NCBI GenBank assembly: GCA_934256695.1
Contig: CAKQPE010000122.1
Location: forward strand, 1 to 5,675
Reading direction: 5' to 3'
DNA from: an uncultured Eubacteriales bacterium
GTDB lineage: Bacteria > Bacillota > Clostridia > Lachnospirales > Anaerotignaceae
DNA: 5,675 nt
Part shown: positions 1 to 4,489 of the stretch, in pieces
Layout: the number at the start of each line of letters is the position of its first letter
Position numbering within the stretch: position 1 is the stretch's first letter
The notes under the pieces: generated by a model
The model's input: only the letters and a program-made list of their open reading frames with translations
What the model was told of the DNA's origin: nothing
Databases searched by the model: none
Made by a program: the position numbers and the translations under genes

Positions 1-137
1 ATGAAATTGCATTTTACCAAAAGTTTTACTAAATTTTTTTCAAAAAATTTTCAGGGTTTGGGGTGAAACCCCAAGGCCTTTCAGTCCGATAAATTTATAT
101 TTATCCAAAATAACTTTTAAAAAATACCTTGCAACAC
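1..137. other. AT-rich intergenic tail beyond the etf terminator, no gene seen
   Basis: No reading frame in this stretch has a plausible ribosome binding site or recognisable product. It is mostly A/T runs, interrupted by a short G/C-rich hairpin (see 58-74) and a weak A/T-only inverted repeat with 7-base arms at 88-94 and 99-105. It is probably the spacer between the etfA terminator and whatever gene lies to the left of the window. Confidence 0.6.
58..74. repeat. Small GC-rich hairpin (TTGGGGT / ACCCCAA)
   Basis: Perfect 7-base arms at 58-64 and 68-74 enclose a 3-base loop. The hairpin stands out in A/T-rich surroundings and is bracketed by the direct repeat TTTCAG at 49-54 and 79-84. On the minus strand a run of six T follows about a dozen bases after the stem, which is too far for a textbook terminator. 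It may be a secondary terminator or a copy of a REP-like repeat; one copy cannot decide this. Confidence 0.4.
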
Positions 138-167
138 AAAAACCCCCTTATCTTTCGATAAGGGGGT
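138..167 (-). terminator. Rho-independent terminator of the bcd-etfB-etfA operon
   Basis: On the minus strand an 11-bp perfect stem (arms 157-167 and 142-152, with five consecutive G-C pairs) closes on a GAAA tetraloop of the stable GNRA type. It runs straight into a stretch of five T (142-138). It starts 24 bases past the etfA stop codon. On the plus strand the stem is followed by A-rich sequence, so it should work in one direction only. This marks the 3' end of the operon. Confidence 0.93.
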
Positions 168-191
168 AAAATAATTCTTGTAATTATTTAA

Positions 192-1241
192 TTATTTGTC
201 AGCGTTGTATTTGTTGATAGCTGCTGTAAGCTTTGGAAGGATCTTCTTAACATCGCCAACTACACCAAGGTCAGATACATTGAAGATTGCAGCTGTATCG
301 TTCTTGTTGATAGCAATAACGAGGTCTGAGTTTTCCATACCTGCAACGTGCTGAATAGCACCTGAAATACCGCAAGCAAGGTAGAGGTCAGGTCTAACTG
401 TCTTACCTGTCTGTCCAACCTGCATTTCATGTTTAGCCCATTCGCAAGCAGGGTCATCAACGTTTGCTCTTGAAGAAGCAACTTCGCCGCCGAGAGCGTC
501 AGCACAGTCTTTAAGCATCTGATAACCGTCTTTGCCAACACCACGTCCGCCGGATACAAGTACCTTAGCTTCTGTAATATCAACCATCTTCTTCTCTGAT
601 TTTACAACTTCGAGAATTTCGATGTTCATATCTTCTGCTGTGAAAGGAACGTCAAGCTTGATAAGTTCGCCTGTTCTTGTTTCGTCCTTGTCGATTTTCT
701 TCATAACGCCAGGACGTACTGTAGCCATCTGAGGTTTTGTTCTTGGGCACATAAGTGTAGCAAGAAGGTTACCGCCGAAAGCAGGACGTGTCATAAGGAG
801 TGCTCTTTCAGGTGTTTCACAACCATGTGATTTTTCCTGAGCAAGTTCCTGTTCTGTCTTAGCCATTCTTAAACCTGTTGTATCTGCAACAAGACCTGTC
901 TTAACACGGCTTGCAACACGAGGAGCAAGGTCACGACCGATTGAAGATGCACCAAAGAGCATGATTTCTGGGTCGAATTCTTTAACTACCTGTGCAACTG
1001 CCTTTGTGTAAGGCTCTGTAGCATAGTCTTTAAGCATTGGGTTGTCAACAAGGATAACCTTGTCTGCACCGTAGTGATATAATTTAGCAACTTCGCCTTC
1101 GATATTGCTGCCTAATAATACAGCGTATACATCGTCACCTAAGTCTGCTTTTAATCTTGTAGCTTCGCCGATAAGTTCAAGACCAACGTTCTGAACTTTG
1201 CCGTTTCTCTGTTCAACAACTATAAAAATTCCTTTACTCAT
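192..1241 (-). CDS. etfA: Electron transfer flavoprotein, alpha subunit
   Basis: This is the large subunit of the cytoplasmic EtfAB heterodimer, which carries electrons for the acyl-CoA dehydrogenase encoded upstream. The N-terminal ETF domain covers roughly residues 1-205. The C-terminal FAD-binding domain (about 221-349) shows the family landmarks: GGRG (231-234), QVGQTGKT (274-281) and the ETF-alpha signature from LYLACGISG through IQH to AIN (287-312), with Ser293 and His298 at positions that contact FAD in the family. There is no N-terminal ferredoxin domain, unlike some clostridial EtfA. The ATG at 1241 has an AGGAGGAG element (1251-1258) ending 9 bases upstream, and the N-terminus aligns with the family. 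The protein is 349 residues, slightly long, because of an apparent insertion around residues 125-147 before the conserved TRPAFGG block. It is the last gene of the operon, 50 bases after etfB and followed by a terminator. In butyrate-forming anaerobes the alpha FAD shuttles the high-potential electron to Bcd; that this copy bifurcates is inferred from context. Confidence 0.97.
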   Translation of the reverse strand: MSKGIFIVVEQRNGKVQNVGLELIGEATRLKADLGDDVYAVLLGSNIEGEVAKLYHYGADKVILVDNPMLKDYATEPYTKAVAQVVKEFDPEIMLFGASSIGRDLAPRVASRVKTGLVADTTGLRMAKTEQELAQEKSHGCETPERALLMTRPAFGGNLLATLMCPRTKPQMATVRPGVMKKIDKDETRTGELIKLDVPFTAEDMNIEILEVVKSEKKMVDITEAKVLVSGGRGVGKDGYQMLKDCADALGGEVASSRANVDDPACEWAKHEMQVGQTGKTVRPDLYLACGISGAIQHVAGMENSDLVIAINKNDTAAIFNVSDLGVVGDVKKILPKLTAAINKYNADK

Positions 1242-1291
1242 TGTCGGGTTCTCCTCCTAATTTTAATATTCAAAATAAACCGAATAATTTA

Positions 1292-2086
1292 TCAGATGAT
1301 GTGTTTTTCTTCAAGTTTAGCCATAATAGCAGCAACATACTCGTCGTCTGTCATGTCTTTAAGAACTGTGCCAGGAGCTTTCATCTGCTTAGGGAATGAC
1401 TGGTAAACGTTTGTAGGTGAACCCTTTGTTCCGATGAAATCAAGTTCAAGATCATCTTTAAGGTCTTCAAATCCAAGAACCTTAACTTCTTTTTCGTAAG
1501 CTTCAACGATACCGTCAACTGTCATGTATCTTGGCTTAGCAAGCTCGCCAATTGCTGTAAGAAGGCAAGGTGTGCTCATCTTGATGATGTGGTAACCATC
1601 TTCAAACTGTCTCTTAACGATTACGTGGTCTTCAGCAACTTCTCTGATTTCTTCAACATAAGAAACCTGTGGAAGATGAAGTTTTTCACCAATCTGTGGA
1701 CCAACCTGAGCTGTGTCACCGTCAATAGCCTGACGACCTGTAATAAGAATATCAGGAATACCGATTTTCTTTATAGCAGCTGCAAGGATTCCGCTTGTTG
1801 CATATGTATCAGAACCACCGAATTCTCTGCCTGATACAAGTACAGCTTCGTCACAACCCATAGCAAGAGCTTCTCTTAAAGCAACGTCAGCCTGTGGAGG
1901 ACCCATACATACTACTGTTACATGAGCTCCTGTCTGCTCTTTGATTGTAAGAGCTGCTTCAAGACCTACCTTGTCGTCTGGGTTGATGATTACAGGAAGA
2001 CCTTCTCTGATAAGGTTACCTGTCTTTGGATCTATTTTAACATCATTTGTATCTGGAACCTGTTTAATACATACAACGATTTTCAT
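1292..2086 (-). CDS. etfB: Electron transfer flavoprotein, beta subunit
   Basis: The product is the small subunit of EtfAB. In anaerobic Bcd-linked Etfs this subunit, with alpha, holds the FAD that takes a hydride from NADH and splits the electron pair between ferredoxin and the dehydrogenase. Its 264 residues match the usual length. Landmarks are the start MKIVVCIKQVPDT, the INPDD turn (34-38), the GGSDTYATS stretch (90-98) and the conserved nucleotide-binding segment GRQAIDGDTAQVGPQIGE (117-134). The beta signature region (about 155-178, ending TPCLLTA) is recognisable, though a His (166) stands where Glu/Gln is usual. The ATG at 2086 follows AAGGAG (2094-2099) by 7 bases. It sits 47 bases after bcd and 50 bases before etfA, in the standard bcd-etfB-etfA order. 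Family identity is secure. Electron bifurcation is an inference from lineage and gene context rather than from a residue I can prove here. Confidence 0.97.
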   Translation of the reverse strand: MKIVVCIKQVPDTNDVKIDPKTGNLIREGLPVIINPDDKVGLEAALTIKEQTGAHVTVVCMGPPQADVALREALAMGCDEAVLVSGREFGGSDTYATSGILAAAIKKIGIPDILITGRQAIDGDTAQVGPQIGEKLHLPQVSYVEEIREVAEDHVIVKRQFEDGYHIIKMSTPCLLTAIGELAKPRYMTVDGIVEAYEKEVKVLGFEDLKDDLELDFIGTKGSPTNVYQSFPKQMKAPGTVLKDMTDDEYVAAIMAKLEEKHII

Positions 2087-2133
2087 TTTTGATCTCCTTC
2101 CAATATTTGTCTTTTATATAGTCAGTCTGTTTA

Positions 2134-3288
2134 TCAAAGTTTCATTGAACCGCTGATAACCATCTTCATAACTTCTGATGTACCTTCGTAGATTTCTGTG
2201 ATCTTAGCATCTCTCATCATTCTTTCTACAGGATATTCTCTTGAGTATCCGTATCCACCGAATAACTGAACACAGCCACGAGTTACTTCGTTAGCTACAT
2301 CTGATGCGAAAAGTTTACACATAGCTGCAAGAGGGCCGTATTTTTCATGGTTGTCTTTTGCAATAGCTGCTCTCCAAACCATAAGTCTTGCTGCATCAAC
2401 CTTTGTCTGCATTTCAGCAAGTTTGAACTGTGTGTTCTGGAATTTGCTGATTGGTTTGCCGAACTGTTTTCTTTCTTTAACATACTTAACAGCTTCGTCA
2501 ATAGCACCCTGAGCAATACCTACTGACTGAGCACCGATACCGATACGACCGCCGTCAAGAGCACCCATAGCGATCTTGAAGCCCTGTCCTTCTCTGCCGA
2601 GAAGTCTGTCTGCTGGGATTACAACGTCTTCATAAGCAACTTCGCAGTTAGAAGCAGCTCTGATACCCATACGAGGGATGTTTGTACCTACAGATACACC
2701 AGGCATTGTTCTGTCTACGATGAAAGCTGACATTCTCTTGCTTACCGGAAGAGATGTGTCTTTGTTTGTAATAGCAAATACGATAAATTTATCAGCAAAA
2801 CCTGAGTTTGTTGTAAATATTGATGTACCGTTAAGAATATATGTGCCATCTTCCTGCTTTACAGCCTGTTTCTGGCAGCCAGCTGCGTCTGAACCTGCAT
2901 TAGGCTCTGTTAAAGCGAAGCAGCCGATTTCACTTCCGTCAATAAGAGGTCTGAGGTATTTCTGTTTCTGTTCTTCTGTACCGTGTTCGTTGATGCATGA
3001 GCAGCAAAGTGATGTATGTACTGAAAGTGTGATACCTGTTGAAGCATCTACCTTTGATAATTCTTCCATAGCAAGAGCGTATGTAAGAACATCTGCACCT
3101 GCTCCGCCGTATTCCTTAGCATATGGAATACCGAAAATATGGCACTTCTGCATTTTTTCTACAAGCTCAGCTGAGAAAACTTCAGTTTCGTCCATTTCTC
3201 TTGCAATGTCTCTTATTTCGTTTTCAGCAAAGCTGCGGAATAATTCTTTTGCAAGTTCCTGTGTTTTAGTTAATTTAAAGCTTACCAT
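2134..3288 (-). CDS. bcd: Short-chain acyl-CoA dehydrogenase (butyryl-CoA dehydrogenase type)
   Basis: This FAD enzyme interconverts a short acyl-CoA and its 2,3-enoyl-CoA. In fermenting Clostridia it runs as an enoyl-CoA reductase (crotonyl-CoA to butyryl-CoA) fed by EtfAB. Its 384 residues are the normal length, with the three acyl-CoA dehydrogenase domains: N-terminal helical, middle beta (signature FALTEPNAGSDAAG, 124-137; NGTSIFTTN, 153-161) and C-terminal helical (ERKQFGKPISKFQ, 272-284; FGGYGY, 343-348). The catalytic base is expected at Glu368 in the IYEGTSE motif, as in MCAD and clostridial Bcd. The ATG at 3288 follows AGGAGG (3297-3302) by 8 bases. It is the first gene of the operon, preceded by an unusually long leader with its own candidate promoter. 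Usual pathway partners (thl, crt, hbd) are not visible beside it, so a related substrate such as acryloyl-CoA or another 2-enoyl-CoA cannot be excluded. Family confidence is very high, the butyryl specificity moderate. Confidence 0.93.
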   Translation of the reverse strand: MVSFKLTKTQELAKELFRSFAENEIRDIAREMDETEVFSAELVEKMQKCHIFGIPYAKEYGGAGADVLTYALAMEELSKVDASTGITLSVHTSLCCSCINEHGTEEQKQKYLRPLIDGSEIGCFALTEPNAGSDAAGCQKQAVKQEDGTYILNGTSIFTTNSGFADKFIVFAITNKDTSLPVSKRMSAFIVDRTMPGVSVGTNIPRMGIRAASNCEVAYEDVVIPADRLLGREGQGFKIAMGALDGGRIGIGAQSVGIAQGAIDEAVKYVKERKQFGKPISKFQNTQFKLAEMQTKVDAARLMVWRAAIAKDNHEKYGPLAAMCKLFASDVANEVTRGCVQLFGGYGYSREYPVERMMRDAKITEIYEGTSEVMKMVISGSMKL

Positions 3289-3320
3289 CTACGTATCCTC
3301 CTGTTTAAAAAATTAACCTT

Positions 3321-3357
3321 ATCGGCTCAGTCAGCCGATTTAAAATGCGGCAATCGG
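3321..3357 (-). promoter_or_regulatory. Two mutually exclusive hairpins in the bcd leader
   Basis: In minus-strand RNA, segment A (CCGATT, 3357-3352) can pair with segment B (AATCGG, 3340-3335). Segment B (ATCGGCT, 3339-3333) can instead pair with segment C (AGCCGAT, 3327-3321), forming a 7-bp stem with a 5-base loop. Both cannot form together. Segment C is followed, after 8 bases, by six T (3312-3307) and then the bcd ribosome binding site. The layout resembles an anti-terminator/terminator or translation switch, but the gap before the T run is long for a classical terminator, so function is inference. Confidence 0.4.
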
Positions 3358-3407
3358 AAGCCCTTAATACAATTTCAATTAATTACCTATTCAAAATAGT
3401 TGGCACG

Positions 3408-3485
3408 CTAAATATTTATCCTAAAAATAAACACACCTTGTACGTTTTTGTACCTTTTGTGTGTTTTTCCCAGTTTATATCTCAC
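3408..3485 (-). CDS. Possible 25-residue basic leader peptide upstream of bcd
   Basis: A GTG-initiated frame of 25 codons ends at TAG (3410-3408). A very strong AAGGAGG (3490-3496) ends 4 bases before the GTG, a little close but usable. The peptide begins MRYKLGKTHKRYKN and ends in a hydrophobic FIFRINI segment; I recognise no family. Its start overlaps the stop of a five-codon frame (GTGA), which would allow translational coupling. It lies wholly inside the 5' leader of bcd, downstream of the best promoter, and its middle codons form a terminator-like hairpin (3429-3466). It may be a regulatory leader peptide; a chance frame in an untranslated leader remains possible. Confidence 0.35.
   Translation of the reverse strand: MRYKLGKTHKRYKNVQGVFIFRINI
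3423..3466 (-). terminator. Terminator-like (attenuator-like) hairpin inside the bcd leader
   Basis: In the minus-strand transcript the arms AAACACAC (3466-3459) and GTGTGTTT (3436-3429) form an 8-bp stem. An inner GTAC/GTAC pairing (3453-3450 with 3443-3440) caps a 6-base loop, across an internal loop of 5 and 3 bases. The distal arm is followed by ATTTTT (3428-3423). The stem is only half G/C, so it would be a weak terminator. Because it sits between promoter and bcd it would be an attenuator rather than an operon end. The inner CGTAC (3444-3440) could alternatively pair with GTACG (3490-3486) next to the leader-peptide ribosome binding site. Confidence 0.4.
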
Positions 3486-3499
3486 CGTACCTCCTTCAT
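3482..3499 (-). CDS. Possible five-codon mini-ORF (MKEVR) in the bcd leader
   Basis: ATGAAGGAGGTACGGTGA is preceded by AGGAAGG ending 5 bases before the ATG, a good ribosome binding site at ideal spacing. Its codons contain the AAGGAGG used by the next leader frame, and its TGA overlaps that frame's GTG. A ribosome on this mini-ORF would mask or expose the second start. It is too short to judge by composition; support is position and ribosome-binding sites only. Confidence 0.28.
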   Translation of the reverse strand: MKEVR

Positions 3500-3536
3500 C
3501 AAGTCCTTCCTGCCAGATATAAATACCTACAGCATT

Positions 3537-3565
3537 ACTTTATATTCTTGTTATAAAATTGTCAA
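3537..3565 (-). promoter_or_regulatory. Candidate sigma-A promoter of bcd-etfB-etfA
   Basis: A perfect -35 hexamer TTGACA (3565-3560) is followed at 17 bases by TAAAGT (3542-3537), or at 15 bases by the closer -10 match TATAAA (3544-3539). Transcription would start near 3530 and give a leader of about 240 nt before bcd. It is the best vegetative promoter I find on this strand between recU and bcd. The exact -10 is uncertain. Confidence 0.7.
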
Positions 3566-3566
3566 G

Positions 3567-3586
3567 AGTATTTTGTCATAAATACT
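3567..3586. promoter_or_regulatory. Operator-like palindrome just upstream of the bcd -35 box
   Basis: Perfect 7-base arms AGTATTT (3567-3573) and AAATACT (3580-3586) flank a 6-base spacer, and the site ends one base from the -35 hexamer. Size and position fit a dimeric regulator site, activating or repressing. It does not match the Rex, CcpA or FNR consensus that I know. The background is very A/T-rich, which raises the chance of coincidence. Confidence 0.35.
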
Positions 3587-3865
3587 AAATTTGTATAGTT
3601 TTCACAAACTAACTTTAACTTTTAAAAAAATACTGTAACTTTCAAAAACCCTTAAAAATAAAAAAGTATTTGACAAAAAAGTAAATATCTTACCTTTATG
3701 ATAAAAATTCGGTAGTAAAATATATACTGTATACAAAATTTCTTTATCGTTCGAGATTGTCAAACAATCATACAAATTAAATCTTAACTTTCATTTAATC
3801 TTAATTTAAAAATTTTATTGTTTTTCTCCTTGCTTTCAAAAAAATCATAAAACTTTTTTAGTAAA

Positions 3866-3874
3866 ATTATAACA
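3866..3874 (-). promoter_or_regulatory. Possible extended -10 promoter element
   Basis: Minus-strand TGTTATAAT is an exact TG-N-TATAAT extended -10, a type that can work without a good -35; nothing close to TTGACA lies 16-18 bases upstream. It would begin a transcript near 3859 that crosses the non-coding spacer toward bcd. It could be a second, distal promoter, a small RNA promoter, or an A/T-rich coincidence. Confidence 0.3.
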
Positions 3875-3954
3875 TCTGTTTTACTTTTTTATCATAGGAT
3901 ATATTGTTTTCTCGGCAGCATATATGATAAATTATTTCATTTCAATTACTTGTC

Positions 3955-4488
3955 TCATCTTTTTTCCATAAGATAAGTGTTTACACCCTCCAAATAATCA
4001 AGCATAGCCGCCCCTCTTAACTTTATCTCGTATTTTTCTTCAAAAGCCTCTATGGGTATTGATTTTCTTCCGCCTTTCATAGCTCTGTTCCAATATTCTT
4101 CTAAAACTTCAATAGGAAGAAAATAATATTTCCCATATGCTGACATATGTACCAGAAGGAACGCCACTCCGTCCTGTCTGTTAAACTCATGCATAAACTC
4201 TATCTGATGCTCATGTATGTTTTGTATAGGCAGACTTTTCTGTCCGCTTTCCTTAGCATCAAAACATATGGCATGCCCCTGTGCCACACCTACATAATCC
4301 ACCGTAGACTGCTTGTCAAAATATGCAAGTGTTATTACCTTTCTCTTACTGTCCAGTTCAACAGGCGTAATTGGCGTAGGTATCTTTTGTATAACCGCTA
4401 ATCCCATACTTTTATATTTTTCATTTGTAAAATTTATTATTTCCTCAAAATTACTTCCTCTTAAACCTCTTGTATTCCAGTATCCCAT
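3955..4488 (-). CDS. recU: Holliday junction resolvase RecU
   Basis: RecU is the Firmicutes counterpart of RuvC: a cytoplasmic homodimeric nuclease of the PD-(D/E)xK fold that cuts four-way junctions during recombination and repair. The 177 residues follow the family from end to end: NTRGLRGSNFEEIIN (5-19), the AVIQKIPTPI strand (31-40), the catalytic block STVDYVG through FDAKES (61-81), the HEHQIEFM helix (92-99), WNR..KGGRKSI (133-144) and a C-terminal LDYLEGVNTYL. Likely metal ligands and catalytic residues are Asp64, Asp77 and Lys79; Asp77 stands where Bacillus RecU has Glu (FEAKET), a conservative variant. The Bacillus protein has about 30 more N-terminal residues, absent here. The ATG at 4488 follows AGGAG (4496-4500) by 7 bases, and that site lies inside the end of queG. 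One base separates the queG stop from this start, so coupling is likely. In Bacillus recU sits beside a penicillin-binding protein gene instead. Confidence 0.93.
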   Translation of the reverse strand: MGYWNTRGLRGSNFEEIINFTNEKYKSMGLAVIQKIPTPITPVELDSKRKVITLAYFDKQSTVDYVGVAQGHAICFDAKESGQKSLPIQNIHEHQIEFMHEFNRQDGVAFLLVHMSAYGKYYFLPIEVLEEYWNRAMKGGRKSIPIEAFEEKYEIKLRGAAMLDYLEGVNTYLMEKR

Positions 4489-4489
4489 A

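Larger units (their letters stand above)
3566..3954. other. Very AT-rich 390-base spacer between recU and the bcd promoter
   Basis: No convincing coding region on either strand: the minus strand is closed by frequent stops and the longer plus-strand frame nearby lacks a ribosome binding site. I see a possible extended -10 promoter (3866-3874), the palindrome GATTGT-CAA-ACAATC (3755-3769), the repeat AATCTTAA at 3780-3787 and 3797-3804, and weak A/T hairpins. The inverted repeat AGTAAAA/TTTTACT (3860-3866 and 3879-3885) is followed by a T run only on the plus strand. No good minus-strand terminator for recU is visible. Confidence 0.55.

Noticed and set aside
192..1241. EtfA with an N-terminal ferredoxin-like extension
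   Set aside because: No CxxCxxC cluster motif is present; the protein starts directly with the ETF domain.
2678..3316. A 212-codon open frame on the plus strand
   Set aside because: It lies antisense to the well-identified bcd gene, has no recognisable domain or credible ribosome binding site, and its length follows from the codon bias of bcd.
3345..3581. A 78-codon plus-strand frame in the spacer
   Set aside because: No Shine-Dalgarno sequence precedes its ATG, the product is low-complexity and unlike any family I know, and it runs antisense across the bcd promoter and leader hairpins.
3591..3607. Rex-like site TTGT...ACAA upstream of the bcd promoter
   Set aside because: Only the outer four bases of each arm match, the inner TTAA halves are missing and the spacing is 17 rather than 18 bases. 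It is no better than chance in A/T-rich DNA.
3860..3890. AGTAAAA/TTTTACT hairpin with a T run as a recU terminator
   Set aside because: The T run directly follows the stem only on the plus strand, where no gene leads into it. On the minus strand the stem is followed by A residues, and it is almost entirely A/T with a 12-base loop.
3891..3928. TTATCATA / TATGATAA inverted repeat just after recU as a terminator
   Set aside because: The stem is A/T-dominated with a very long loop and is followed on the minus strand by A residues, not T.
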